Notes: a model not told the origin generated them from the sequence alone. Shown: positions 18,082 through 27,900, numbered from the stretch's first letter. The stretch: 64,000 bases of DNA from Alteracholeplasma palmae J233 (GCF_000968055.1 NC_022538.1:1213499-1277498), one strand, 5' to 3'. Made by a program: numbers and translations.

Positions 18082-20040
18082 CTAATTATTAGCCCAATTA
18101 CTCATCCATTCAATCCTATTTAAAAGCCAAGTTTTTAAAGCAAATTGTTCTTCATTCCAGTTTGTACTATGATTCCATCTTTGATAATCTCTTTGATATG
18201 AATCACTATATTGGGTAATAGTAGTAAAAAGAGCATTTATTTCATCGATAGTTTTAGACGTTATTTCTTTAAATCTATCCTTTACATTTTGTAGAAATAC
18301 CTCTTGTTTCATTAATTCAATATATATATCACTAGAGGTATGTTCAGATTCTTGCATAACCTTATCGATTATGTAAAGGCCTTCAGATGTTGAATCTCCT
18401 CTAGAAATACCTGAACTTAAATCAAAATCCCAAATTGGACCAAAGAATAATTTTCCACCTTTTTTCTTATACATATAAAATGAACTAAACCCAGTATCTG
18501 TATTTTTGAACAATTCGTGTATTAAATATGCATCTACAATAGAATCAATATCAGAAAGCTCGTTAACTTTTTCATAATCGCCTGAGCGTATTGCATCAAT
18601 AAATTCTTGAATATAGTTTTGTATATAAGAAATTTGATTTCTATAAGCTTCTTCTGTAATACCTTCTTTATTGTAGTCATCAGGATCTGGCGACTTTACT
18701 GTGAACGGATATTTTAATCCTTCTATAGAAAAATAATCTATGCCTTCTATTCCAGTAGCATATGCATCGTATTCAACAAGATACCCAGTATCTAAAATAC
18801 CATAGTCTTCATCTATATTAACTCTATTTTTATCTACTCTTATATGTTCAAATAGAGAATAAACGCCATGATACTTACCATTGACGTACAATTCTATAAT
18901 ATGAACAGACGTAGTATACTCTATGCCATCTAAGACATTATTAACGATGGTATAGGCAGTATTGTTTCTCATAAGACTATTATCGTGCCCATTTGCCACC
19001 AAAACCCAATGCTTTGATTTTTTTTCACCAAATAGTGATTGTTTTTTATTAAATTTTATACGATATCCTTTTTTATCATAGGTCCAACTACCATTTCCTC
19101 TTCCTTTAAATTCAGCATCAACTTCAGACAATTGATTTTCATCAGTAGTGTTTAATATTGAAATTTTTGAATTTACATAATTGTCTCTATTTACATCCTC
19201 CAAATCTACACCATCTAGAGTAACCGAAATAGTAGGTAGATTAAAAAATTCCATTTCATATATCGCTTCTAATATAATTACTTTGCCATCATCAGATTTT
19301 TCATTCCATTCAATAAACTTATATCCGAGTCTATAAGGAGAATCAATATATTCAATATTTTCATCATAATATTTCTTGTGTTCAGATAAAACACTGCCAT
19401 CATAATCTATAAATACAATAGTATATTCTTTTTTCTTATAAACAGCATTAACTACTAAATCACTTTTGATTTGACTATAATCTCTATCCCATCCTATAAA
19501 ATCATACCCCTCCCTATGAGGGTCGGTAGGAGCGTTTGCAGATTTAGTATATTCTACTAGTTCCTTGTTTAATTCATTACCATTGTAATCTTTAAATATT
19601 ACTGTATATTTTCTTACTTCATATACTGCATTGACTACTAAATCACTTTTGATTTGACTATAATCTCTATCCCATCTTATAAAATCATACCCCTCCCTAT
19701 GAGGGTCGGCAGGAGCGTTTGCAGATTTAGTATATTCTACTAGTTCCTTGTTTAATTCATTACCATTGTAATCTTTAAATATTACTGTATATTTTCTTAC
19801 TTCATATACTGCATTGACTACTAAATCACCTTTTATTTCACTATACTTTTTATCCCATCCTATAAAGTCATGTCCATCTTTATCAGACATCTCAGGGGGA
19901 AGTGCAGATTCACCTTCTATGACTAATTGGGTTTTAACAGTATTTTCTCCATCTTTAAATATCACTTCATACCTAGGTGAGCCACAACTAACCAAAACTA
20001 TTGATAACATTGATAAACATAATAATCTTATTTTTTTCAT
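18082..20040 (-). CDS. Surface lipoprotein: InlB B-repeats plus CotH domain
   Basis: A 652-residue exported lipoprotein. The signal peptide ends in the lipobox LVSC (Cys19). Four InlB/Listeria-Bacteroides (Flg_new) repeats follow, at about 22-81, 82-141, 142-201 and 202-263, each ending in a WD--YS-I-x-D-VVNAVY-like block. Residues about 280-645 form a CotH domain: EFKGRGNGSW, YRIKFNKKQSLFG, NGKYHGVYSLFEH, and the metal-binding-like GPIWDFDLSSG. CotH kinases can phosphorylate proteins; in surface proteins the role is unclear, perhaps adhesion or glycan contact. GAGGAAA precedes the ATG. Repeats 2 and 3 are nearly identical in DNA. Confidence 0.9.
   Translation of the reverse strand: MKKIRLLCLSMLSIVLVSCGSPRYEVIFKDGENTVKTQLVIEGESALPPEMSDKDGHDFIGWDKKYSEIKGDLVVNAVYEVRKYTVIFKDYNGNELNKELVEYTKSANAPADPHREGYDFIRWDRDYSQIKSDLVVNAVYEVRKYTVIFKDYNGNELNKELVEYTKSANAPTDPHREGYDFIGWDRDYSQIKSDLVVNAVYKKKEYTIVFIDYDGSVLSEHKKYYDENIEYIDSPYRLGYKFIEWNEKSDDGKVIILEAIYEMEFFNLPTISVTLDGVDLEDVNRDNYVNSKISILNTTDENQLSEVDAEFKGRGNGSWTYDKKGYRIKFNKKQSLFGEKKSKHWVLVANGHDNSLMRNNTAYTIVNNVLDGIEYTTSVHIIELYVNGKYHGVYSLFEHIRVDKNRVNIDEDYGILDTGYLVEYDAYATGIEGIDYFSIEGLKYPFTVKSPDPDDYNKEGITEEAYRNQISYIQNYIQEFIDAIRSGDYEKVNELSDIDSIVDAYLIHELFKNTDTGFSSFYMYKKKGGKLFFGPIWDFDLSSGISRGDSTSEGLYIIDKVMQESEHTSSDIYIELMKQEVFLQNVKDRFKEITSKTIDEINALFTTITQYSDSYQRDYQRWNHSTNWNEEQFALKTWLLNRIEWMSNWANN
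19443..19840. repeat. 180-bp near-identical coding repeats
   Basis: The DNA for B-repeats 2 and 3 recurs with a 180-bp period (60 codons) and only a few differences, for example R/G in DFIRWD versus DFIGWD and A/T in NAPADP versus NAPTDP. This indicates a recent duplication and possible repeat-number variation. Confidence 0.85.
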
Positions 20041-20480
20041 CCCATATTTCCTCTTTATTTTAAATTATTCTTAAAAAATTTATAACCATTATCAATTATT
20101 CTATCATAATTTAAGGAATATACAAAATCTATAAAAAACTGAATAACTGTTTAAGAATCTATAAGTATCAATATCAAGTTATAAATGACTCAAAATAATA
20201 GTCATAATATTTAGATATTTAAAACAGTCAATTGATGCTGGCGTATAAGATAAAAAAATATAATGCGCCTCAATAGTGTGTAAATTATTGAGGATAATTA
20301 CATTTAAGTCTAATTAATTTTACTTATTCAAACTGATGTTAGTTTAAATAATTAAATTATCTTTTTTGTCTTTATTACAAATAATAAATATGTCTCAGTT
20401 CATACATTGCTACGTATTATTAATAAACCTGCCAAACATGTAGTATTAATTTTAACTTTTTTGAATTTTCACTTTCATCT
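20041..20480. other. Gene-free stretch with one hairpin
   Basis: The only clear structure is an 8-bp inverted repeat, CCTCAATA (20268-20275) with TATTGAGG (20286-20293). On the minus strand a T-rich run follows about 8 nt further on. I see no convincing gene. Confidence 0.4.
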
Positions 20481-20576
20481 TTAAAATATGCCCCATGAAT
20501 TTGACTTATCATACCAATAACACCTTTTTTTATTAAAGTTCCACTGTGAGCATTTTATTATTGCATCCTTAGCCAT
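20481..20576 (-). CDS. Possible 31-residue small protein
   Basis: An ATG at 20576 follows a good ribosome site, AAAGGTGG, with 8-nt spacing. The frame encodes a small basic protein with two cysteines and several aromatics (KCSQWNF, RCYWYDKSNSWGIF) and ends in TAA. I do not recognise it. It could be a real small protein or the front of a decayed phage gene, since it lies at the edge of the prophage remnant. Confidence 0.3.
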   Translation of the reverse strand: MAKDAIIKCSQWNFNKKRCYWYDKSNSWGIF

Positions 20577-20723
20577 ACAAATTTCCACCTTTCAATAAAG
20601 TATCTAAATATAGAAGTTATTTGCACAGTTAACTAATAATTGCTGCCTCCAATTAAGAAATCACGTAATATCTACTGCACCCAAAACTTTATATTCATAT
20701 TTCAGTATCTAAGTAAACTTCTT

Positions 20724-21332
20724 TTAGTTAAGTATCTCAGCTATAAATTTATAATAGTGAGGTACTATTCCCATTTCTTTGTTTTCGTAAGAATTAGAAG
20801 ATAAACTTACTACAACTAATTTAGGACCTTCTTTAAATATTCTATATCTATCAAGACCTGCTATTTTAAATCTTTGATAGAATAATCCACTAAATGAGAA
20901 ATATCCATTATTTTGTGGATCGAATAAAAACTTATCAACAAAATTTAAAAATAGTGATGATTTAACAGAATCAATTTGATTAGGATAGATGACTCTATCA
21001 TGATTATGTATCACATAAGTTGTTTTAGTAAAATACTTTTGATAACTGTTAATAAAGTCTTCTAATGTCCAACTTCTTAAATATGTAATATTACCTTTTA
21101 AATATATATTCTCAGGCTGATGTTTATATACATTAGGAAAATCATGTTCTATTTCAAATTCACCCTCATCAAGTATAGAAATAGGTTGATTATTAGTATA
21201 TGTTATATCTATTGATATTTCTCCGGTATCAAGCATAGAATTTAATCTATATAGGTTAAAATCTTCTGTAGAAAAAATGGCTATAACAGGTACTCCATCT
21301 TTATTGGGTTTAGCTATAATTATTCCTCTCAT
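20724..21332 (-). CDS. Hypothetical protein, 202 aa
   Basis: The intact frame has a strong GGAGG ribosome site before the ATG. No membrane segment or familiar motif is visible. The protein begins RGIIIAKPNKDGVPVIAIFS and has an aromatic-rich centre (YFSFSGLFYQRFKIAGLDRYR). It has no frameshift, unlike the phage genes upstream on the same strand, so it may be under selection. It is followed by a gap rather than another gene. I cannot assign a function. Confidence 0.6.
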   Translation of the reverse strand: MRGIIIAKPNKDGVPVIAIFSTEDFNLYRLNSMLDTGEISIDITYTNNQPISILDEGEFEIEHDFPNVYKHQPENIYLKGNITYLRSWTLEDFINSYQKYFTKTTYVIHNHDRVIYPNQIDSVKSSLFLNFVDKFLFDPQNNGYFSFSGLFYQRFKIAGLDRYRIFKEGPKLVVVSLSSNSYENKEMGIVPHYYKFIAEILN

Positions 21333-21539
21333 ATGTATCTTTAACCTCCATTGTCTTATTAGGTAACTTAAAAAATATTTTATGTTCTTTTATTCTAAAT
21401 GCTGTTGTTCATCTACTTAATCTCTATTATTATAGCAAATCAACAAAAGTATATGAATACTAATGTAGTTTAATTGTACTTTCCAATTTTACTTGGTCCA
21501 ACCATTGGGGTTCGTTACGATCCTTGAATTGTTCATATT

Positions 21540-22100
21540 TCATTTATTATTTATTGACTCGGTAATGCTTATCACTGATTCAATTATCTTATCTAATTCT
21601 TCATCTGAAATACTAATATTATTTGGCTTAAGAATCTATAAAAAATAGATAATATATATTCCTTTTTTTGATCACCGTTTTTATAATATCCTTCAGCATT
21701 TACCAGTAGACTTTTTGTTAATGTATTTTCAGGTTTTGTAATTTTATCAAGTTTATTGTTAAGCCTTTTAGATCTGCCTCATTATATGTAATGTTACGCT
21801 GCATCTTTCTAAATTCAGTTTTAGAAACTTTACCTAGTTTTAATCCTTCTTTAGCTTTTTGTAATATTTTATTTTGTATATTTAAGCGTTTTTTAGCAAG
21901 ATTTAAGTTTCCATTGAGGTGACTTGTTTCTTTTTCCATAATCTAAGATTTTTACTGCCATGCTTGAGGCTTCTATTAATGGCATGTAAGTCTTTTTGTT
22001 GTTTTTTTAAATCTTTATTAATTCTTTTGATTTCATTATCTAAGTCTTTACCATCTAAAGATAGTTTGATATTGATTCCTTTAATTGTTTCTGCAATCTA
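21540..22100 (-). pseudogene. Phage tail tape-measure start fused by deletion to holin end
   Basis: From 22100 the translation reads IAETIKGINIKLSLDGKDL, EIKRINKDLKKQQKDL and INRSLKHGSKNL, the classic N-terminus of Siphoviridae tape-measure proteins. Its start codon is now ATT. A frameshift near 21945 leads to TSHLNGNLNLAKKRL and EFRKMQRNITYNEADLKG. After another shift it passes straight into KSLLVNAEGYYKNGDQKKEY and ISISDEELDKIIESVISI, which resembles LL-H-type phage holins. Thousands of bases of tail genes must have been deleted between the two. Confidence 0.7.
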
Positions 22101-22120
22101 ATCACCTACTTTCAAGTACT

Positions 22121-22161
22121 AAAAAAGCACATTAGATTTCTCTAACATGCTTCACTTTTTT
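22121..22161. terminator. Hairpin after the HNH gene
   Basis: GCA-C-ATTAGA (22127-22136) pairs with TCTAA-CA-TGC (22141-22150) with a small internal loop. It is flanked by six A's and six T's. It could end the HNH transcript on the minus strand. Confidence 0.5.
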
Positions 22162-22164
22162 AAA

Positions 22165-22533
22165 TCATCTGTGCCAATCAACTCTTTGGTCTGTCCCTTT
22201 GATGTATATACCGTATTCTGGTCTTTTAATCCTTCTAACTTCGTATACGATATCTTTGATTACGAATGATGTTTTATCTTCTGCTTCATCATTAGTTCCT
22301 ATATAAACAATTTCTAGATTAAGTGGATCATTAGTTCCACCCTTTGCTAGTGGTTGTTTATGATGAATATTCCATCCAAAATTTGCATGGGTCCCACTTG
22401 TTGTATTTCTCTGACGAGTTCTATTGTTATAGTCATCAAAGTAAATCCATCTTCCAGTTAAATCTTGAACTTGTGATACATCTCCATATCTTTCAAACCA
22501 AAGTCTTTTAGCGGTTTGTTCATTAATTTGCAT
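22165..22533 (-). CDS. HNH endonuclease, phage type
   Basis: This 122-residue protein has an HNH core, NIHHKQPLAKGGTNDPLNLEIV (about residues 55-76): a His-His pair, the GGT-D turn and the central Asn. A zinc-ribbon part is lacking. Small HNH nucleases of this kind usually sit beside terminase genes and help DNA packaging. Here it has been separated from them by another gene. The frame is intact and starts with MQINEQTAKRLWFERYG. Confidence 0.8.
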   Translation of the reverse strand: MQINEQTAKRLWFERYGDVSQVQDLTGRWIYFDDYNNRTRQRNTTSGTHANFGWNIHHKQPLAKGGTNDPLNLEIVYIGTNDEAEDKTSFVIKDIVYEVRRIKRPEYGIYIKGTDQRVDWHR

Positions 22534-22707
22534 TTAGTAATTCCTTTCACAAATAATTATTTTCCCACTAACTATAATTATACTGTTTTTATATAAAATT
22601 ACAATAAGAACATATCTATACCTTTAGATTAAGTTTAATTAATAATTTAAAAGAATCAGATTAGCCATGTTTTTTCTTTCTTTTAAATATGGCCATAAAG
22701 ACCTCCA

Positions 22708-23298
22708 TTAAATCGTTTTACTTTTTAAATCTTCAAGATGCTTTCGTATGCTCTTCATTAAATCATCTCTTTTTTTGCTTATTTCCTTGGTCTTCTTGAA
22801 TGAATAAATAAGTTTATGACCAGAATCTCTCATAAATGATTCTGCATCTTCTCTAATTCTATAATCCGGATACATAACAATTTGATCTTTCATTTCATTA
22901 GCAATATCAGTGAATTGAATAAATATTTTTTCATTAATGAAAGGTTCGTAAGACCTGATTAAATCCTGGTAGACTCCAAACGAATTAGCAGCCTTTCTAT
23001 ATAATTCTTTCCTGTTGTTAATCCTTTTATCAATATCATTATCTTCATTGTATATGCCCTGCGGATAAAGAGCGTAAACATCCAAATAGGTTTTAAATAA
23101 TTGCGATGAAATTTCTTTGTAAATTGCGATTTCAATATCAAATTGAGTGTTTGATATATGTTTATTTTTTTCTAGTTTATTACTTAGGTATGCGATTTTT
23201 TTATTTTGTTTATACAGTATGAAGAAACTTAATATTGTCCATATGAATATTAAACTAGAAAGTAACAAAGAACCCCATTCTCTTAAAAACTCTTCCAT
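22708..23298 (-). CDS. Hypothetical membrane-anchored protein, 196 aa
   Basis: One N-terminal membrane segment (about residues 9-29, SLLLSSLIFIWTILSFFILY) is followed by a mostly helical, charged cytoplasmic region that ends in a coiled-coil-like KSIRKHLEDLKSK. It starts 20 bp after the terL remnant stop, with GAAGGAG before its ATG. In an intact prophage the portal gene would be here, so this is either a moron-type cargo gene or a later arrival. No function can be read. Confidence 0.65.
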   Translation of the reverse strand: MEEFLREWGSLLLSSLIFIWTILSFFILYKQNKKIAYLSNKLEKNKHISNTQFDIEIAIYKEISSQLFKTYLDVYALYPQGIYNEDNDIDKRINNRKELYRKAANSFGVYQDLIRSYEPFINEKIFIQFTDIANEMKDQIVMYPDYRIREDAESFMRDSGHKLIYSFKKTKEISKKRDDLMKSIRKHLEDLKSKTI

Positions 23299-23318
23299 TT
23301 TATCACTCCTTCAGTTAA

Positions 23319-24876
23319 TTATATCATGTTTTCATACTCAAGTTTATACCTATTAAGAACCGCATAAGCAATAATTAGCGCAACACTTCCATCAATCCTT
23401 TTATACTTACTTCCTAGTTTGGATGGTTGGATATTGCCATTTACATCAACCTTTGCCTGAGTATTTGCAAGATTTCATTTTAAGATTGCGTTATTATTAT
23501 AGACTACTTTAGAGTTTTTAAGGTTTGCTTCTAACTGCTTCATTGGTTCTGATAATGAATAAATGCCTTGACGGACCTTTTCCATATTAAAACCTAACTC
23601 TTCCATTTCTTTAATCCACTAATGTTTATTTCATGGATCGTATTCAACCCATAGTGGTCTAGTCTTATATGTCCTTATCATATGCATAAACCACTGAGTG
23701 ACTCAGTGTAAAATTATTTTGGTTATCTTCTGTTACAGTAATTAACCACACTTAACCCAGATGCCATAAGTAACATTATCTTACTCTCGTCTTTTTTAAA
23801 TTACACCACTTGGCATAAAGAAATGTGGAATTATAAATTTCTTACCCTTCTTGATAATAAGTAGTACAGCAGCAATAGAATAACTATTCTTTAAATCATT
23901 GAGTTCATATGTTTCATCATTACTAGATCATCAAACGATAACCATGACCCTTATTATAATTGTTTAATATTAAAGTCCTTAGTTAACATTCCCGCTCTGG
24001 TTGCTAGATCTGTTATGATTTATTCATTAAATCATCTAAATATGAATAAGTCTTATCAGTACATAAACTAGGATTGGACTTTTACCATGTTCTTTTATCC
24101 CGATAGATTTGATCAAATGAATCCTGTGTAATAACAACGGCAGTCCCCTTTTCACCCTTGATCATCTTTCTAACATAATAAATTTTACTATTTAAAAAAC
24201 AACTACTGTATTGCCTTCAGTAGTAATAATAAATATCAGTGGTTCTGCTTTTATTGATTGGCTTTGTTTGATTGCATCATATACTTTACTATTGGCCATT
24301 TCATGAACTTCATCAATACAACCAACTTCAACGTTATAACCATCTTTATTTTTTGATTGAGCAGAGAGTTTCTTTATCTTATTTTTAGTCTTTGGTGAGT
24401 GATTATGAAGATATTCTTTTTACCCCTTTTCTCATTTGATAGTGCTTTTAATTATTCCCTCATGTTATTGATTTCCTCAAATAAAATATTGGTTTGATCT
24501 GTTGTATTGGATGCACATACAATATCAACAGCACCCTTTGATAAGAAAAACTCAGTTAAGTCAATACCAGCAATAAGTAATAATATTTCATTAAATCTTC
24601 TTAAATTCGTATCAGCCACCTTAAATCCATAAGCTGCTCGATGGACTACTTTTTCAAAGAGTTCTAAAATGAAAGGTTGCCCATTAAATGGACTTTTAGT
24701 GTGTTTACAAAAAGTCTCAATAAAATCAATTCTTACTTTGACCGCTTTTTCATCAAAAAAATATCTTGGATTATTAAGATCATCAATTAATCTTTCTATG
24801 ACGATCGCTAGTTCTCTACTAACTAATATGTCTACTTTTTGTAGCTTTTGATAATACTATATTAAGTAATTCACTA
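23319..24876 (-). pseudogene. terL: Phage terminase large subunit (broken)
   Basis: Blocks from all parts of a Terminase_1-type TerL survive in several frames: VRIDFIETFCKHTKSPF and GFKVADTNLRRFNEILLLIA near the start; CASNTTDQTNILFEEI; VEVGCIDEVHEMANSKV, containing the Walker B; VVITQDSFDQIYRD; and near the end ELGFNMEKVRQGIYSLSEP, LKNSKVVYNNNAILK and RIDGSVALIIAYAVLNRY. The part that should hold the Walker A loop is missing, and many frameshifts and stops occur. It probably used the GTG near 24875. Confidence 0.85.
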
Positions 24877-24878
24877 TT

Positions 24879-25204
24879 CTAAACTTTCGTGAATTCATCA
24901 AATTCATCGTTATCATCAACTACGTTCTTGTCCATTATTGAATTAAGGGTTTTAATAACAGTTCCATAACTGTTGACTAACTTGGTGTAGTATTTAGCTG
25001 CTTCAGTTTGCCTTTGAGTGCCTCTACTTGATATCTGAACTGCACCGCATTTTCTTATCTTTTGTTGTAAGTGTCCGGTTGTACTTTTATAAATGTTGCT
25101 TCATTAATTAAGTTATCTACTAACTCTGCTTTACTAGAATCAAGAGATGAAAAAAACAACCTTAGTCGCTCATACTCTAGTTTTACATTCTCTATTTCGG
25201 ACAT
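24879..25204 (-). pseudogene. terS: Phage terminase small subunit, P27-like (frameshifted)
   Basis: The ATG at 25204 opens MSEIENVKLEYERLRLFF and AELVDNLINEATFIKVQ. A single frameshift near 25080 then moves the frame to LQQKIRKCGAVQISSRGTQ, TEAAKYYTKLVNSYGTV and a DDNDEFDEFTKV tail. The layout fits P27-family small terminases, which recognise phage DNA for packaging. It overlaps the DUF3846 gene by 13 bp. Confidence 0.75.
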
Positions 25205-25605
25205 ACCGTTAACCTCATCTTTTCACTAACAATAAGAACAGGTCCAACTAAATCAATATCTAAAATCAACTTATCCAGTCTGTTATAAGGCATCTTCTTC
25301 ATCAAACCTTCTTCATTACAAATGATTATGTTGTTATTAATGTGTCTCGGATAAAACTCAATCATACCATTAACCAATTTCTGCAATTCCTCTAAAACGA
25401 AATATTTACCTTTAGGTTTCACAAGTCTAAACGTTCCATCAGTTGTTAATAAAAGAACATTTTGTTTATTCTTTCCTGCTAAATATTCTCTGTAGGGAAT
25501 CACTGCATTATAGTTTGCTTCACTTGAACACTTACCGTCAGAAATAGGTAATGCACTATGCTCATCACCTATAATTCCTTTTTCTATAATAATACAAATA
25601 CTCAT
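25192..25605 (-). CDS. DUF3846-domain protein
   Basis: In this 137-residue protein the region from about 47 to the end has the DUF3846 pattern: LTTDGTFRLVKPKGKYFVLEEL, LVNGMIEFYP, NIIICNEEGLMKKMPYN and DIDLVGPVLIVSEK. DUF3846 proteins are common in phages and mobile elements, with no settled biochemical role. The first 45 residues look unrelated. It lies directly before the broken terminase genes and survives intact. Confidence 0.75.
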   Translation of the reverse strand: MSICIIIEKGIIGDEHSALPISDGKCSSEANYNAVIPYREYLAGKNKQNVLLLTTDGTFRLVKPKGKYFVLEELQKLVNGMIEFYPRHINNNIIICNEEGLMKKMPYNRLDKLILDIDLVGPVLIVSEKMRLTVCPK

Positions 25606-25685
25606 TATAAAACCGTCTTTCTGACTTTTTTGTCATGTCCATTAAACACTCTGATCAACTTTTATATCAAGTCAAACCAACAAAA

Positions 25686-25705
25686 AAAGCCACTACTGCG
25701 ACTTT
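25686..25705 (-). terminator. Terminator overlapping a stop codon
   Basis: An 8-bp stem (25686-25693 with 25698-25705, two G-U pairs, 4-nt loop) is followed on the minus strand by a T tract. The stem contains the last codons and the TAG stop of the 396-residue gene. Confidence 0.7.
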
Positions 25706-26883
25706 AATTTCCCTTTAGCAAGGTTATCTATAAAAAGTGCAGTAGTAACCAATAATTGTATTTCTTTAAATGGCATTTTATAGTCTATATCTACATACTT
25801 ATCTGCTAATAATAACTTAAATTTGTCCAATTGTTGAAAGCCCCATTCAACATTGGATGGAGTTTTTGGATCATATGGTCCATTAATATCAAAATTATAA
25901 ATATTAGGACCATACATTTCTTCATTAAGATATGAGCCAATTTTTGATAATATGTAGCTTGACATTGAATTTTCAGTTATCCAATTAAAATCTAGAACTG
26001 AATAAAAAGAATGCTCATAAGCTGTATCATCCATTTTTTGATATAATGAGACAAACTCATTAATGTATGGAATAATATACAGTTTTAATTGATTAACAGC
26101 TTCTTGATTTTTAACAATACCACTTTTATACTCTAGTGTATAAATAACTTCATCAATATGATCAATTAATGCTTCATCATACCTTTTAATTGCTGCATTT
26201 TTAATGTTATTTAATGTTTCAATTGGATCTTTAGATATATCAATCACATCTGAAATTCGTTCTTCTTTATGAAGTCTTATTTCCTCTTCTATGTATTGAA
26301 TTAAACAACTAATCAAATTGTATCTACTTTCTACATACTTAATAAATTGTTTTTTAGGAATGCGCAAACTTATGTTGTCTTTTTCATTTATCGTTGAATA
26401 AACCATAATAATCACTTTGTCCTGATCAATACCCGATCCATTTAAAATAAATGGAGAATACTGAGTTTCTTGTTTTTCAATATATGGACTTGCATGATCA
26501 GTGCTTATAGAATGTGCAAAAGACAATGCTCTTATGTGTTTAAAAAACTTATCATCACTTCCTCTTCCATCTCCAACATTATTAAATATGCTAAAATCAT
26601 CTTTTAAAGGATTATCTATGCCTAACTTTTTAAAAAGTTTCGATATAGATTCAACAACTATGTCTACCTGGACTATAAAAGAAATAACATCAACTGGATC
26701 TCCTATACCATCTGTAAGATACTCCCTAGTGTTCAATACTTTTATTGAATCATCAATTCTATCCATAAATGCACAAATCATATTCCAATTGTTCTCATGC
26801 TTATCTGATTTATAAAATATCTTTGATGAATTTACTAAATCTCTAAATTTTTTAATTATATTCTCTTCTAAGTTAGGCTTCAT
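25693..26883 (-). CDS. Hypothetical protein, 396 aa
   Basis: An intact soluble protein with no membrane segment or motif that I recognise. It is predicted to be mainly helical: FRDLVNSSKIFYKSD, DVISFIVQVDIVVESI, a central RYNLISCLIQYIEEEIRLHKE and a C-terminal EIQLLVTTALFIDNLAKGK. TGAGGTAATAGT gives a good ribosome site, and it has its own terminator, so it is a self-contained transcription unit. It sits between prophage debris and the defence island and may be a defence or moron gene, but nothing in the sequence proves that. Confidence 0.65.
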   Translation of the reverse strand: MKPNLEENIIKKFRDLVNSSKIFYKSDKHENNWNMICAFMDRIDDSIKVLNTREYLTDGIGDPVDVISFIVQVDIVVESISKLFKKLGIDNPLKDDFSIFNNVGDGRGSDDKFFKHIRALSFAHSISTDHASPYIEKQETQYSPFILNGSGIDQDKVIIMVYSTINEKDNISLRIPKKQFIKYVESRYNLISCLIQYIEEEIRLHKEERISDVIDISKDPIETLNNIKNAAIKRYDEALIDHIDEVIYTLEYKSGIVKNQEAVNQLKLYIIPYINEFVSLYQKMDDTAYEHSFYSVLDFNWITENSMSSYILSKIGSYLNEEMYGPNIYNFDINGPYDPKTPSNVEWGFQQLDKFKLLLADKYVDIDYKMPFKEIQLLVTTALFIDNLAKGKLKSQ

Positions 26884-26965
26884 TATACTATTACCTCAAA
26901 ATTAATCTAAAATTCTGTAAATTTTTGTTAACTTTAATACTTCAGTCCAAAATACTAAATTTTGC

Positions 26966-27370
26966 TTAGCATCTAGAATATATAATATCTACAGTTTCAG
27001 CAAATATTGATCTAGATTTTTTATAAATGTTTGTATTTTCATTTTTAAGTTTAATATACAAATCTCTAACTCTTTGCCACTGTTTTTTGTTTTTAATATA
27101 TTTTATTTTTTCTTTAATTTGATAAAATTCTTGAGGCTGATATTGCCACTCATATGTATTTTTTCTTTTATCAAAATGAATGTATTGTTGCTTCACATCT
27201 TGTGCATCATTTATAACAGCAAAATCACAACTATGAATGATTCTAGCATTTTGTATATCTTTTACTTTAATAGCTATAACTCTTTTGCTATCTTCAGCAA
27301 AATCATAGTCAAAGTTATTTGAATACTTGTCAAACCCTTGTTTTATAGATGCATTAGAATCAACGATTGC
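26966..27370 (-). pseudogene. 5'-truncated unknown gene
   Basis: The minus strand is open from a stop at 27373 to a stop at 26966 (about 134 codons), but there is no start codon until residue ~59 (KQQYIHFDKRK). The upstream in-frame part reads SIKQGFDKYSNNFDYDFAED and RVIAIKVKDIQNARIIH. This suggests the original start was lost, perhaps when the IS256 element arrived next to it. No family is recognised. Confidence 0.5.
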
Positions 27371-27434
27371 TTACCTTTAACTCTAATGGAGTGATTACTG
27401 AAAAATATCTATACTGCTAGAGAATATGTGTGTT

Positions 27435-27900
27435 CACCATTATACCAAACAGGCTATATTAAACATTATAGCTGCCATCATTGCTGATATACATGCTTCT
27501 AATATTAGGAAGTTAACTAAACATCATGACTTTATTTTATTTAGATGCTACTTATTTTCCTGTTAGACGAGATACTGTAATGTCACTAAAGAAACTTTTG
27601 TTTTGCTTTAGGTATAACACGTCTGAAGATTATAAAAAATACTTTCATACGGCTTATATCCTACTATCCGATCATAACTTGGAACTGTTCTTATCTGATT
27701 TTAAGACTCATGGACTAGAATTAGCATTGTTATTTTTTACCTACGGATTAACTGGTATTACAGATGTGATATTAAACGTTTATCCTAAATCTAAGCATCA
27801 ATTTTGGTGGGCTCAATTATCCAAAAATGTATTTTTGGGGGTCAGAATTAAAGCTCAGATTGAAACATTAAATACTTTAAAGAAAGATCAATTGCTTTAA
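27435..27900 (+). pseudogene. IS256-family transposase fragment
   Basis: HHYTKQAILNIIAAIIADI leads, after a 1-nt shift near 27535, into FYLDATYFPVRRDTVMSLKK, then LALLFFTYGLTGITDVI, VYPKSKHQFWW and NVFLGVRIK. These are the central blocks of IS256 (Mutator-type) transposases. The second catalytic Asp (usually DGL) is now Tyr in TYGLTG, and both ends of the protein are missing. It is on the plus strand at the border of the defence island. Confidence 0.8.

Noticed and set aside
21919-22101. Plus-strand 60-codon hydrophobic frame
   Set aside because: Antisense to the tape-measure remnant, which explains the region better.
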